Assembly (NCBI RefSeq): GCF_005795905.1
Contig: NZ_VAWE01000001.1
Span: forward strand, 2,328,501-2,392,500
Source of the DNA: Streptomyces marianii
GTDB lineage: Bacteria; Actinomycetota; Actinomycetes; Streptomycetales; Streptomycetaceae
DNA length: 64,000 bases
Direction: 5' to 3'
Positions 8,675-20,555 of the stretch are shown here, one piece after another; the stretch's first letter is position 1; each line of letters opens with the position of its first letter. A program made the translations under genes and the position numbers. The notes beneath the pieces were generated by a model, which had not been told where the DNA came from, made no database searches, and saw nothing but the letters and a program-made list of their open reading frames with translations.

Positions 8675-10225
8675 TCAGCCCATGAACTTCTTGAACTCGT
8701 CGGGGAGCTCGAAGTCCTGGGCGCCCTGGCCGCCCGCCGGCAGCCCGAACGGGCTCCCCTGGCCGGCCTGCTCGCGGCGGGCCTGGGCGGCCTGCTCCTC
8801 GGCCTTGCGCTTCATCGGGTTGCCGGAGCGTTGCTTGCCCTTGGCCTGCTTCTGCTTCTTCTTCTGACGGCCCGGCCCGCCGCCCATGCCGGGCATCCCG
8901 GGCATCCCGGGCATGCCGCCGCCCTGCGCCATGCGCGACATCATCTTGCGGGCCTCGAAGAACCGCTCCACCAGGTTCTTCACGGCGCTGACGTCGACAC
9001 CGGAACCCCGCGCGATACGGGCCCGGCGCGAGCCGTTGATGATCGTCGGGTCGGTCCGCTCGCCGGGCGTCATCGACTTGATGATCGCCGCGGTACGGTC
9101 GACGTCACGCTCGTCGATGTTGTTGATCTGGTCCTTGATCTGGCCCATGCCCGGCAGCATCCCGAGCAGCTTGGAGATGGAGCCCATCTTCCTGACCTGC
9201 TCCATCTGCGCCAGGAAGTCGTCGAGCGTGAACTCCTTGGGGCCCTTCGCCAGCTTGGCCGCCATCTTCTCGGCCTCGGCCTGGCTGAAGGTCTGCTCGG
9301 CCTTCTCGATCAGCGAGAGCATGTCGCCCATGCCGAGGATGCGGGACGCCATGCGGTCCGGGTGGAACGCGTCGAACTCGTCCAGCTTCTCGCCGTTCGA
9401 GGCGAACATGATCTGCTTGCCGGTGACGTGCGCGATGGAGAGCGCGGCACCGCCGCGGGCGTCACCGTCCAGCTTGGACAGCACCACGCCGTCGAAGCCG
9501 ACGCCGTCGCGGAAGGCCTCCGCGGTGTTGACCGCGTCCTGACCGATCATCGCGTCGACGACGAAGAGGACCTCGTCGGGGCTGACCGCGTCCCGGATGT
9601 CCGCGGCCTGCTGCATCATCTCCTGGTCGATACCGAGCCGGCCGGCGGTGTCGACGATGACGATGTCGTGGACCTTCGACTTCGCGTACTCGATCGACTC
9701 CTTGGCGACCTGGACCGGGTCGCCCACGCCGTTGCCCGGCTGGGGCGCGAAGACCCCGACGCCGGCGCGGTCGGCGACGACGGCCAGCTGGTTCACGGCG
9801 TTGGGGCGCTGCAGGTCGCAGGCGACGAGCAGCGGGGAGTGGCCCTGGCCCTTGAGCCAGAGACCGAGCTTTCCGGCGAGGGTGGTCTTACCGGCACCCT
9901 GGAGACCGGCCAGCATGATCACGGTGGGCGGCTGCTTGGCGAAGCGCAGCCGGCGGGTCTCGCCGCCGAGGATGCCGATGAGCTCCTCGTTGACGATCTT
10001 GATGACCTGCTGGGCGGGGTTCAGCGCCTGGGACACCTCGGCGCCGAGGGCGCGCTCCTTGACCTGCTTGATGAAGGCGCGCACGACGGGCAGCGCCACA
10101 TCGGCCTCGAGCAGCGCGATACGGATCTCACGTGCCGTGGCGTCGATGTCGGCCTCGGACAGGCGGCCCTTGCCCCGGAGGTTCTTGAATGTCGCTGCAA
10201 GGCGGTCGGAGAGGGTGTCGAACAC
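8675..10225 (-). CDS. ffh: Signal recognition particle protein Ffh
   Basis: The SRP54 GTPase binds signal sequences on nascent chains and delivers them to FtsY at the membrane. The 516 residues comprise the N domain (ALLEADVALPVVRAF) and the G domain with P-loop GLQGAGKTTLAGKL, DTAGRLGID and SKLDGDARGG. The Met-rich M domain contains MLPGMGQIKDQ, then a Gly/Met/Pro run and a Lys/Gln-rich tail. Start is GTG at 10225. FtsY, its receptor partner, lies 7.5 kb away on the same strand. Confidence 0.97.
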   Translation of the reverse strand: MFDTLSDRLAATFKNLRGKGRLSEADIDATAREIRIALLEADVALPVVRAFIKQVKERALGAEVSQALNPAQQVIKIVNEELIGILGGETRRLRFAKQPPTVIMLAGLQGAGKTTLAGKLGLWLKGQGHSPLLVACDLQRPNAVNQLAVVADRAGVGVFAPQPGNGVGDPVQVAKESIEYAKSKVHDIVIVDTAGRLGIDQEMMQQAADIRDAVSPDEVLFVVDAMIGQDAVNTAEAFRDGVGFDGVVLSKLDGDARGGAALSIAHVTGKQIMFASNGEKLDEFDAFHPDRMASRILGMGDMLSLIEKAEQTFSQAEAEKMAAKLAKGPKEFTLDDFLAQMEQVRKMGSISKLLGMLPGMGQIKDQINNIDERDVDRTAAIIKSMTPGERTDPTIINGSRRARIARGSGVDVSAVKNLVERFFEARKMMSRMAQGGGMPGMPGMPGMGGGPGRQKKKQKQAKGKQRSGNPMKRKAEEQAAQARREQAGQGSPFGLPAGGQGAQDFELPDEFKKFMG

Positions 10226-10282
10226 GGTGGTCGCGGATCCTCAGGTCTCGGGGGCGGGCGGACAGATGACACCCAAGGGTAT

Positions 10283-10325
10283 CCGGCCGCGTGGGATGGG
10301 GTCTGCCCCCTGGGCACGCGGCCGG
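10283..10325 (-). terminator. Hairpin between glnD and ffh
   Basis: An 11-bp outer stem (10283-10293 with 10315-10325), with an inner GGGG/CCCC pairing in its loop. It lies 29 bases after the glnD stop and before ffh, and probably ends the amtB-glnK-glnD transcript. Confidence 0.65.
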
Positions 10326-10353
10326 ACGGATCCCTCGCCCGGGTCCGGGGCGT

Positions 10354-12810
10354 TCACGCGGTCCGCAGCGCGGCCTCCAGCGTCCGCGCCACGTCCACGG
10401 CCTCCTCGGGCGGCAGCGGGGCTCCCCCGGGACCTGTGACGTAGAACGCGTCCACGGCGTTCGCGCCGAGGGTCGAGACCCGAGCGCTGCGCACGCTGAC
10501 CGCCGCCGACTCCAGGGCGTGGCCGATCCGGTGCAGCAGCCCCGGGGCGTCCTGCGCGCGCACCTCGATGACCGTGGCAAGCCGGGAGGCCGCCGGGGCG
10601 ACGGTGACCCTCGGCGGCGGGGCCTTCACCCCGCGCCGGCGCGGATACGCGGCGTCCCGCTCGGCGAGCCGGGCGGCCACGTCCAGGGATCCGTCGAGGG
10701 CCCGCACGAGATCGGAGCGCAGCCGGGCGGCCTGCGGGAGCGATCCGTAGGCTGCGGCGACCCGCCAGTTCAGCACCAGGACGGTCCCGGGGCCCACCTC
10801 GTGGGGGAGCTCGACGGCCCGAAGGTCCGCGGCGCGGACGGTGAGCCGGTGCAGGGCGAGAACGCCGGCGACGGCGGGCAGCACCGCGGGCTGGTCGGGC
10901 ACGGCGATGAGGAGCTCCACACCGACGGGCTCGGGTTCGCCGTCCGGCTGCTGGGTCTCGGCCTGGGCGGCGTGCAGGGCCAGGACCGGACCGCCGGTGC
11001 GCAGCGCCTCGACGGCGAGCCGCTCCTGCTCGGTGCTCGGAGCTACCGGCTCCGGTTCCTCGGGGCTCTCCCCCGCGAGTACGCCCGCGACCCGCTTGAC
11101 CAGGTCGGCGACGAGTGATCCCCGCCAGGCCGACCAGGCCGCCGGCCCGGTCGCGAGGGCGTCGGCCTCGGTGAGGGCGTGCAGCAGCTCCAGAGTGCCG
11201 GGCGAGCCGACGACGTCCGCGACCGCCCGCACGGTCGCCGGGTCCTCCAGATCACGGCGGGTGGCGGTCTCGATGAGCAGCAGATGGTGGCGCACCAGGG
11301 TGGCGATCACGGCCACGTCCTGCTTGTCGAAGCCGATGCGGGTGGCGACGTCGCGCGCGATGGTCTCGCCGGCCACCGAGTGGTCGCCGGGCCAGCCCTT
11401 GCCGATGTCGTGGAGCAGGGCCGCGACGAGGAGCAGGTCGGGGCGGCCGACGCGGCGGGTGAGCGCGGAGGCGCGGACGGCGGCCTCGACGAGGTGGCGG
11501 TCGACGGTCCAGGTGTGGACGGGGTTGCGCTGGGGCCTGCAGCGGACCCGTTCCCAGTCGGGCAGCAGCCGGGTGATCAGGCCCTCGGCCTCCAGCGCCT
11601 CCCACACGGCGACGGTCGGTTCGCCCGCACCGAGCAGGGTGACGAGTTCCTCCCGTGCCTCGGCGGGCCAGGGCACGGGGAGCGGCTTGGTGGCGGCGGC
11701 CAGATGGCGTACGGCGTGGAGGGAGAGCGGCACGCCGGACTGGGCCGCTGCCGCCGCCGCGCGCAGCGGCAGCACCGGGTCCCGCTCCGGCCTGGCGGAG
11801 CGGGCGATGACGGCCTCGCCGTCCATCTCGACGACGCCCTCGGCCAGAGGGGTGCGCTCGGTCTCGGGGCGGCGACCGCCCCAGATGCTCCGCAGCCGGG
11901 GGCGCGCGGACCGGGCCCTGAGCACCCGGTTGACCTCGCGCCAGGTGACGTCGGCGGCGTAGGAGACGGTCCGCGCGGCCTCGTACACCTGGCGCAGCAG
12001 CGCGTCGGCGTCCAGCAACCCGAGCGCCTCCGCCACCTGCTCCTGCTCCTGGAGGGCGAGCCGGTCGGTGGCCCGTCCGGTGGTGAGATGGAGCGCGTCG
12101 CGGGTGTCGAGGAGGGTACGGCGGGCCTCGGCCAGGCCCTCGCGGGGGGCGTCGGCCAGCCAGGACGCGGCGACCGCGCGCAGGGCGGTGGCGTCGCGCA
12201 GCCCGCCCCGGGCCTCCTTGAGGTCGGGCTCCAGCAGGAACTGCAGCTCGCCCTGGCGTTCGGCGCGTTCGCGGCAGAGCTCGCCGAGTTCGGGAAGCCG
12301 CTTCGGCGCCTGGTTGCGCCAGTCGGCGAGGACGGCCGTGCGCAGCCCGGCGACCATACCGAGGTCGCCGGCGACGGCGCGGGCGTCGAGCAGCCCCAGC
12401 TGCACCTTGATGTCCTCGCCCGCGGTGCGGCGGGCCTCGGCGGGGGTCCGGACCGAGTGGTCGAGCGCCAGCCCGAGATCCCACACCGGATACCAGATCC
12501 GGTCGGCGAGCGCGGCGAGCGCGCCCGGTTCGGCGCCGCCGTCGTGCAGCAGCAGGAGGTCGAGGTCGCTCCGCGGCGAGAGCTCGCCGCGCCCGTACCC
12601 GCCGACGGCGACGAGGGCGGCCCCGCGCACCCCGGTGTCCTCCTTGGCGGCGGCGAACAGCGCCGCGAGCCAGTCGTCGGTGAGTCGGGCCAGCGAGGCA
12701 CGGCGCGACGGCCCGGGCTGCGTCTTCTCCTGGAGAAGACGCAGCCGGGCCGCCGCATAGCCGCTGGGTCCCGAGCCCTCGGTTTCCGTGGTCAGATCGA
12801 CGCTCGTCAC
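10354..12810 (-). CDS. glnD: PII uridylyl/adenylyltransferase GlnD
   Basis: GlnD modifies the PII protein GlnK according to nitrogen state; in Streptomyces it adenylylates rather than uridylylates GlnK. The 818 residues show the nucleotidyltransferase motif GGYGRGELSPRSDLDLLLLH. The HD phosphohydrolase site is LLLVAALLHDIGKGWPGDHS. Two C-terminal ACT domains follow, the last around VIEVRAQDAPGLLHRIG. GTG at 12810 is chosen because GGGAG lies 6 nt upstream; the frame extends 31 codons further without similarity. The stop of glnK is only 13 bp away. Confidence 0.96.
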   Translation of the reverse strand: MTSVDLTTETEGSGPSGYAAARLRLLQEKTQPGPSRRASLARLTDDWLAALFAAAKEDTGVRGAALVAVGGYGRGELSPRSDLDLLLLHDGGAEPGALAALADRIWYPVWDLGLALDHSVRTPAEARRTAGEDIKVQLGLLDARAVAGDLGMVAGLRTAVLADWRNQAPKRLPELGELCRERAERQGELQFLLEPDLKEARGGLRDATALRAVAASWLADAPREGLAEARRTLLDTRDALHLTTGRATDRLALQEQEQVAEALGLLDADALLRQVYEAARTVSYAADVTWREVNRVLRARSARPRLRSIWGGRRPETERTPLAEGVVEMDGEAVIARSARPERDPVLPLRAAAAAAQSGVPLSLHAVRHLAAATKPLPVPWPAEAREELVTLLGAGEPTVAVWEALEAEGLITRLLPDWERVRCRPQRNPVHTWTVDRHLVEAAVRASALTRRVGRPDLLLVAALLHDIGKGWPGDHSVAGETIARDVATRIGFDKQDVAVIATLVRHHLLLIETATRRDLEDPATVRAVADVVGSPGTLELLHALTEADALATGPAAWSAWRGSLVADLVKRVAGVLAGESPEEPEPVAPSTEQERLAVEALRTGGPVLALHAAQAETQQPDGEPEPVGVELLIAVPDQPAVLPAVAGVLALHRLTVRAADLRAVELPHEVGPGTVLVLNWRVAAAYGSLPQAARLRSDLVRALDGSLDVAARLAERDAAYPRRRGVKAPPPRVTVAPAASRLATVIEVRAQDAPGLLHRIGHALESAAVSVRSARVSTLGANAVDAFYVTGPGGAPLPPEEAVDVARTLEAALRTA

Positions 12811-12823
12811 CCAGAACTCCCGT

Positions 12824-14851
<2,028 letters not shown>

Positions 14852-16342
14852 TCAGACCGCTTCGGCGGTCTCCGGCAGCTGTGCGGTGATGAGGTCCGTG
14901 AGGTGGGCGACCTCGGGGACGTCGCCGAAGTCCCTGGCCGCCGTGTCGACGGTCTTGCGCAGCCGGGTGTTGACCCGCTCCGAGCGCACTCTCCTGGCGA
15001 TGTGCAGTGCCTGCTCGGCGAGTCTGGTGGACTGCTCGGGCTCCCGCTTCAGCAGGTGCACCGTCGCCATGCCGACGAGGTTGAGTGCATACGAGCGCTG
15101 GTGCTCGGCGTCCTCGCCGAAGAGCTCCACGGCGCGCTCCATGACGGGCTCGGCGAGCGAGGCGTACATGGGGCTGCGGCCGGCGACGTAGGCGAGGTCC
15201 CGGTACGAGTGGGCGTTCTCGCCGTTGAGTTCGGCCTCGGAGAAGAAGCGGATCCAGTCCGGCTCGGGCTCGGGGGCCTCGAGCGCGTCGGCGAAGGTGT
15301 CCTCGGCCATCCGGACGGCCCGCTTGGTCTTGCTGGGCTGGCCCATGTTGGCGTAGGCGCGGGCTTCCATCGCATACAGCATGGCCTGTGTGCGCGGGGT
15401 GGCGCAGTCACGGCTGCCGTACTGCGCGAGGTGGATCAGCTCCAGCGCGTCCTCGGGCCGGCCCAGGTGGATCATCTGGCGGCTCATGGAGGAGAGGACG
15501 TACGAGCCGAGGGGCTTGTCCCCCGCCTCCTTGGCGGCGTGGAGGGCGAGCACGAAGTACTTCTGGGCGGTGGGCTGCAACCCGACGTCGTAGCTCATCC
15601 AGCCGGCCAGCTCGGCCAGCTCGGCGGCGCAGGTGAACAGTCTTCTGGAGGTGGCCGCAGGCTGCGGCTCCTGGAGCAGTTCGGTCACCTCGTGCAGCTG
15701 GCCGACGACGGCCTTGCGGCGCAGCCCGCCGCCGCACTGGGCGTCCCACTGGCGGAACATCGCGGTCGTGGACTCGAGAAGGTCCAGCTCCGGTTTGGAC
15801 AGCCGGGCGGGGCGCCGGACGCCCGCGGAGTCCGCCGGCCCGGGGTCGGAGGGCGGGGTGGGCACCAGCCAGCGCTGCATCGGCTCGACGAGGGCCGGCC
15901 CGGCGGAGAGCGCGAGTGACGTCCCCAGGAATCCGCGGCGGGCCAGCATCAGGTCGCTGCGGGAGAACTCGCCGAGGAGCGCAACGGTCTGCGGGCCGGC
16001 CCAGGGGAGGTCGACACCGGACACCGAGGGTGACTGGTGGGCCGTGCGGAGCCCCAGGTCCTCGATGGCGACGACGGTGCCGAACCGCTCCGAGAACAGT
16101 TCGCTGAGGATGCGCGGGATGGGCTCGCGCGGCTGCTCGCCGTCGAGCCATCTGCGGACGCGTGAGGTGTCGGTGCTGATGTGATGCGCACCGATCTGCC
16201 GGGCCCGGCGGTTGACCTGGCGGGCGAGCTCGCCCTTCGACCAGCCGCTGCGCACGAACCACGAGCCCAGCTGCTCGTTCGGGCGCTTCCCGCCACCCGT
16301 GCCGTCCGCGCCGCCGCTCACAGGTAACGCCCCCATCCGCAT
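14852..16342 (-). CDS. nsdA: NsdA-type negative regulator of differentiation
   Basis: A 496-residue Streptomyces regulator. In S. coelicolor nsdA represses antibiotic production and aerial growth. The N-terminus RPNEQLGSWFVRSGWSKGEL and the following VRRWLDGEQPREPIP resemble an HTH-type region. A twin-Arg-like patch MLARRGFLGTSLALSAGPAL follows, then TPR-like helical repeats through the rest of the protein. I give the ATG at 16342; another ATG two codons in is equally possible. Identification rests on sequence recall plus the amtB neighbourhood. Confidence 0.85.
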   Translation of the reverse strand: MRMGALPVSGGADGTGGGKRPNEQLGSWFVRSGWSKGELARQVNRRARQIGAHHISTDTSRVRRWLDGEQPREPIPRILSELFSERFGTVVAIEDLGLRTAHQSPSVSGVDLPWAGPQTVALLGEFSRSDLMLARRGFLGTSLALSAGPALVEPMQRWLVPTPPSDPGPADSAGVRRPARLSKPELDLLESTTAMFRQWDAQCGGGLRRKAVVGQLHEVTELLQEPQPAATSRRLFTCAAELAELAGWMSYDVGLQPTAQKYFVLALHAAKEAGDKPLGSYVLSSMSRQMIHLGRPEDALELIHLAQYGSRDCATPRTQAMLYAMEARAYANMGQPSKTKRAVRMAEDTFADALEAPEPEPDWIRFFSEAELNGENAHSYRDLAYVAGRSPMYASLAEPVMERAVELFGEDAEHQRSYALNLVGMATVHLLKREPEQSTRLAEQALHIARRVRSERVNTRLRKTVDTAARDFGDVPEVAHLTDLITAQLPETAEAV

Positions 16343-16797
16343 GATGTCCTTGCCTGTCGTGCCGACTGGTCTCGCCGGAGTGCCCTGCCCGGCGAAGCGA
16401 TGTCCGAACCCCTAGCAGAATGCCGTGATTCACGGCTCCGCGTCTGGCGGTCGCCCCCCTTCGAACAGGAAATCGACTTGCCTCCGGCATACCCGCGGAA
16501 GCACCGCGCCCCCGGGTTCGTGCACCGAAAGTAATCCTACGATCACCGGTCCCGCCATGGCGATTCCAGAAACGCCACCATTCGCCACCCCTTCGAATGA
16601 ACTCGCCTGCAGCCAGGCGCGATTCACTTGACATACGACAGTCAGGAACGGGCGGAGCGTTGCGCGCCGGGGCGCGTAGGGCCGGACGCACCACCCCGAA
16701 CGACACTTCGCACCGGCGCGCCGTCGCGACGGCGACGCAGTGTCATCGCGAGACTCCTGACCGTAACCACCGGCGAGTTCGACCCGTTGGAGGGGGC
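16343..16797. other. Divergent intergenic region nsdA / primase-like gene
   Basis: About 455 bp, visibly less GC-rich than its surroundings. It should hold the divergent promoters. A perfect TTGACA occurs at 16628-16633 on the plus strand, but I see no good -10 at the right distance. No coding frame is convincing. Confidence 0.45.
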
Positions 16798-17460
16798 ATG
16801 GGCTTCACGATCGGCGGCTCCCGGGTCCGGGAGATCCGGCCCGGCTCACGGCGCCGCGGCCGCGCGACGGAGTGCACGGCTGCAGCCGAGTGCACAGGAC
16901 TGTGGGGCTGGGACGTGGCCCCGGGCGCGCGGGCAGCGGCGGGCCGCTGCTCCTGCGGGGACCTCGGCTGCCCGGCCCCGGGGGCTCATCCCCTGGACTT
17001 CGTGCCCGAGGTGCCGGCCGGTGCGACCCTCGACGAGGTGGCGAAGGCGTGGGCGGAGGTGCCCGGCGCCTCGGTCCTGCTCCCCGTGGGGCGCACGTTC
17101 GACGTCCTGGAGGTCTCCGAGGCGGCCGGCCGCCGCGCCCTGGTGAGGCTCGAGCGGATGGGCGTGCCCCTGGGGCCCGTGTCCGCGACGCCGACGGGCC
17201 GCGCCCAGTTCTTCGTGGCCCCGGGCGCCGCCCCCGAACTGCCCCATCTGCTGTACCGGATGGGCTGGGACGACGCCGGCCTGGACCTGCGCTGCCTCGG
17301 CGCGGGCCACCATGTGACGGCCCCGCCCTCCGACCACGCCGGCCTCGGCCCGTCCCGCTGGCTCCGGCCGCCGACCCTCGGCTCCTCCGAGGCTCCGCCG
17401 CAGGCCCGGCTGCTCCTGGGGACGCTCGCCTACATCTGCCACCGCTCGACGGCCCTCTGA
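16798..17460 (+). CDS. Bifunctional DNA primase/polymerase-like (Prim-Pol N) protein
   Basis: A 220-residue protein that resembles the N-terminal prim-pol domain family common in Actinobacteria. Visible marks are CSCGDLGCPAPGAHPLDF (Cys-rich entry), VLLPVGRTFDVLEV with a conserved acidic residue, and LRCLGAGHHVTAPPS near the end. The ATG at 16798 follows the GGAGG run directly. It lies divergent from nsdA and convergent to ftsY. The full catalytic acid set cannot be confirmed by eye, so enzymatic activity is open. Confidence 0.72.
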   Translation: MGFTIGGSRVREIRPGSRRRGRATECTAAAECTGLWGWDVAPGARAAAGRCSCGDLGCPAPGAHPLDFVPEVPAGATLDEVAKAWAEVPGASVLLPVGRTFDVLEVSEAAGRRALVRLERMGVPLGPVSATPTGRAQFFVAPGAAPELPHLLYRMGWDDAGLDLRCLGAGHHVTAPPSDHAGLGPSRWLRPPTLGSSEAPPQARLLLGTLAYICHRSTAL

Positions 17461-17697
17461 AACACCGCGGGGGTTTCCCGGCCGCTCACACCCGCCCCGC
17501 AGGTCACGCCGCGCCACACCCCTCTTCTTCCCGCACTCCGTGCTGCTGCCCCGTGCGAAGGCCGCGCGGAACGCGTCCGCCGCGCCGCGGAGGACGCGGC
17601 GCGGCGGACGGGCCGGACGGAGGGATCCCGGGATCCGCCGGTGCCGCGTCGGGCAGGGGTTGCCCGTCCGGGCGTGGCGACGTCGCCCGACGCGGAA

Positions 17698-18921
17698 CTA
17701 TTCGCCGATCAGGGCGTCGACGAACGCCTCGGGTTCGAAGGGGGCCAGGTCGTCCGGGCCCTCACCGAGGCCGACCAGCTTGACCGGCACACCGAGCTCG
17801 CGCTGCACGGAGATGACGATGCCGCCCTTGGCCGTGCCGTCGAGTTTGGTCAGGACGATGCCGGTGATGTCGACGACCTCGGCGAAGACACGGGCCTGAA
17901 CCAGGCCGTTCTGTCCCGTCGTGGCGTCGAGGACGAGCAGCACCTCGTCCAGCGGACCGTGCTTCTCGACCACGCGCTTGACCTTGCCGAGCTCGTCCAT
18001 GAGCCCGGTCTTGGTGTGCAGCCGGCCCGCGGTGTCGATGAGGACGACGTCGGCGCCCTCGGCGATGCCCTCCTTGACCGCGTCGTAGGCGATGGAGGCC
18101 GGGTCGCCGCCCTCGGGCCCGCGCACGGTACGGGCGCCGACGCGCTCGCCCCAGGTCTGCAGCTGGTCGGCGGCCGCGGCGCGGAACGTGTCCGCCGCAC
18201 CCAGGACGACGCTGCGCCCGTCGGCGACGAGCACCCGGGCCAGCTTGCCGGTGGTCGTGGTCTTGCCGGTGCCGTTCACACCCACGACCATCACGACGCC
18301 GGGAGTGTCCAGGCCGCTCTCGGTCTGGACCGCGCGTTCCGCGTCCGTGCCGATGAGCCGCAGCAGTTCCTCCCGCAGCAGCCCCCGGAGCTCGTCCGGG
18401 GTGCGGGTGCCGAGGACTTTCACCCGCTCGCGCAGGTGGTCGACCAGCTCCTGCGTGGCCGCGACGCCGACGTCGGCGGTGAGAAGGGTGTCCTCGATCT
18501 CCTCCCACGTCTCCTCGTCGAGGTGCTCTCGGGACAGCAGGGTGAGCAGCCCCTTGCCCAGGGTGTTCTGGGAGCGGGCCAGGCGGGCGCGCAGCCGTAC
18601 GAGGCGACCGGCGGTCGGTTCCGGGATCTCGATCGCGGGAGCCTCGGGCTCGGCGACGACCGGATCCTCGACCGCGGCGGGCTCGGCGACGGCCTCCTCC
18701 GCGGTCGGGAGGTCGACCTCCTCGATGGTGCGGCGGGGTTCTTCCCGCGGTGTCTCCGCCTCCTCGCCGACGTGCGGCTCGGCTGGCGGAGCGGTGATGG
18801 TCGGCGTGCTCGACGGCGCCGAGGGCGGCAGCTGCTTCTTCCTGCGGCTGCTGACCACGAGCCCGCTGATCGCGCCGACCGCGACCAGGGCGATGACTAC
18901 AGCAAGGATGACGATTTCCAT
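17698..18921 (-). CDS. ftsY: Signal recognition particle receptor FtsY
   Basis: FtsY is the SRP receptor GTPase that docks Ffh-ribosome complexes at the translocon. The 407 residues start with a membrane segment (IVILAVVIALVAVGAISGLVV) rather than only an acidic A domain. A Pro/Glu-rich linker follows, then the NG domain. G motifs are GVNGTGKTTTTGKLA, DTAGRLHTK and LTKLDGTAKGG. It ends LIGE. ATG at 18921. Typical for actinobacterial FtsY, which keeps an N-terminal membrane anchor. Confidence 0.96.
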   Translation of the reverse strand: MEIVILAVVIALVAVGAISGLVVSSRRKKQLPPSAPSSTPTITAPPAEPHVGEEAETPREEPRRTIEEVDLPTAEEAVAEPAAVEDPVVAEPEAPAIEIPEPTAGRLVRLRARLARSQNTLGKGLLTLLSREHLDEETWEEIEDTLLTADVGVAATQELVDHLRERVKVLGTRTPDELRGLLREELLRLIGTDAERAVQTESGLDTPGVVMVVGVNGTGKTTTTGKLARVLVADGRSVVLGAADTFRAAAADQLQTWGERVGARTVRGPEGGDPASIAYDAVKEGIAEGADVVLIDTAGRLHTKTGLMDELGKVKRVVEKHGPLDEVLLVLDATTGQNGLVQARVFAEVVDITGIVLTKLDGTAKGGIVISVQRELGVPVKLVGLGEGPDDLAPFEPEAFVDALIGE

Positions 18922-19022
18922 AACGCCACCCAGTATCGGCCAAGGGCACCGGGTACCGGTCCCCTCGGAGGTTCACACGAGGGAGCACGCCCATTTTTGG
19001 GCCTTTTGCCCGAGACGTTACG

Positions 19023-19277
19023 GTGTTCGTTCCGGCCTGGCGACGCCCCCGACGGCCCGCCGCCCTGCTGGTGGGCCCGCTGTTCACCAAGGCCGACCGG
19101 TTCAGCGGCCCGCCGGCCGGATCCTGGATCGGCAGGAACGGGCCGGGCCGGGCGGTGACCGTCGTCGTGGCGGGCACGCCGTACGCGCTGCTCCCGCGAA
19201 CGGCCGTTCCGGCGGCCGCCGACGGGCGGGGCGGGGACGCGGAGGAAGAGCCGGTGCGCACGGCCGTTTCAATCTGA
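19023..19277 (+). CDS. Possible small hypothetical protein
   Basis: An 84-codon frame starting at GTG 19023, divergent from ftsY. By hand count, roughly nine in ten third positions are G or C. Second positions are clearly less GC-rich, which is the codon pattern of Streptomyces genes. No motif is recognisable, apart from a middle block PPAGSWIGRNGPGRAVTVVV. There is no clear ribosome site, so the call is tentative. Confidence 0.3.
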   Translation: MFVPAWRRPRRPAALLVGPLFTKADRFSGPPAGSWIGRNGPGRAVTVVVAGTPYALLPRTAVPAAADGRGGDAEEEPVRTAVSI

Positions 19278-19340
19278 CATAGCGTCAGCTATCGTCCCCC
19301 CTTCGCCACTCCCACACCCTGGCGGAGGGGGACGTTCGTC

Positions 19341-20312
19341 ATGGCCTTCACAGTCGTACGCTTCAACCTCGTCGATCCCGAGGCGACACCCGACTCCCTC
19401 GCGGCGCGATACCGCGTCGCCCTCGACCTGGCGGCGTACGCGGACGAGCGCGGGGTCGACACGGTCCAGACCGAGGAGCACCACGGCGCCCCCGACAACT
19501 GGCTGTCCTCGCCCCTCACCTTCGCCGGGGCCGTGTTCGGCGCGACGCGCCGGATCGCGGTGACCGTCTCGGCGGTGATCGGCCCGCTGCACGATCCGCT
19601 GCGGCTGGCCGAGGACATCGCCGTCCTGGACCTGCTGAGCGGAGGGCGGCTGGTCACCGTGGCGGGCATCGGCTACCGGCCGGAGGAGTACGCCGCCCAC
19701 GGTGTGGACTGGCACCGGCGCGGAGCCCTCCAGGACGAACTGCTGGAGACCCTGCTGGCGGCGTGGACCGGCGAGGAGTTCACCCATCGCGGCCGCCGGG
19801 TGCGGGTCACCCCCCGGCCGTACACCCAGCCGCATCCGCTGCTGCTCGTGGGCGGCTCGTCGAAGGCGGCCGCCCGGCGCGCCGCCCGCTTCGGGCTGCC
19901 GTTCTTCCCGAGCGCCCATCTGCCCGGACTGGAGGTGTACTACCACCGGATGCGCGAGGAGTACGGGACCGAGGGGTTCTGCATGATGCCGGCGGCCGAG
20001 ACTCCGCTGCTGCACGTCTCCGAGGACCCGGACCGGACGTGGGCCGAGTACGGCGGGCACTTCCTGCACGAGGCCCGGACGTACGCCTCGTGGCAGTCCT
20101 CCGGCATCCGCTCCGCGGTGCGGTCGTCGGCGACGACGGTGGACGGTCTGCGGGCGGAGGGCGTCTACCGCGTGCTGACCCCGGACGAGTGCGTGGGGCT
20201 CGGGGCCGAGAGCCTGGTGCTCCATCCGCTCTGCGGCGGGATGCCTCCGGAGGAGGCGCGGCGGAGCGTCGAGCTGTTCTGCGAACGGGTACTGCCCCGG
20301 CTCAAGGGCTGA
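19341..20312 (+). CDS. LLM-class flavin-dependent oxidoreductase
   Basis: A luciferase-like monooxygenase of 323 residues with a TIM-barrel fold. Visible family blocks are DTVQTEEHHGAPDNWLSSP near the N-terminus, RLAEDIAVLDLLSGGRL and GIGYRPEEYAAHG. PLLLVGGSSKAAARRAARFG is in the second half. Such enzymes use FMN or coenzyme F420; cofC for F420 synthesis occurs elsewhere in this window, but the cofactor cannot be read here. ATG at 19341. The substrate is unknown. Confidence 0.88.
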   Translation: MAFTVVRFNLVDPEATPDSLAARYRVALDLAAYADERGVDTVQTEEHHGAPDNWLSSPLTFAGAVFGATRRIAVTVSAVIGPLHDPLRLAEDIAVLDLLSGGRLVTVAGIGYRPEEYAAHGVDWHRRGALQDELLETLLAAWTGEEFTHRGRRVRVTPRPYTQPHPLLLVGGSSKAAARRAARFGLPFFPSAHLPGLEVYYHRMREEYGTEGFCMMPAAETPLLHVSEDPDRTWAEYGGHFLHEARTYASWQSSGIRSAVRSSATTVDGLRAEGVYRVLTPDECVGLGAESLVLHPLCGGMPPEEARRSVELFCERVLPRLKG

Positions 20313-20323
20313 GCCGGGGCAGT
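20291..20323 (+). terminator. Perfect 14-bp hairpin over the LLM gene stop codon
   Basis: Arms 20291-20304 and 20310-20323 pair perfectly around AGGGC. The stop codon TGA lies in the loop and right arm, so the end of the gene and its terminator overlap. Confidence 0.75.
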
Positions 20324-20555
20324 GCCATGGCCATGAGGCCGAGAGGAGAGGGGCAGCGGGGTCCTATCAGGCGACGCTCGCCCCGTCGCGGCGCCCGGCA
20401 CGGCGACTCGCGGCGTTGCCGGATCAACCGAGTAGGCCCACTACGAGGTCGATCCGGCGCCTTGCGATCTTCCCCTTGGCCCGGAGGGCCTGGGGAGACC
20501 CCGTGCACCGGACGCCGCTCCTTGACGGGCAAACCTCGCCTGACGCGGCACTAGG

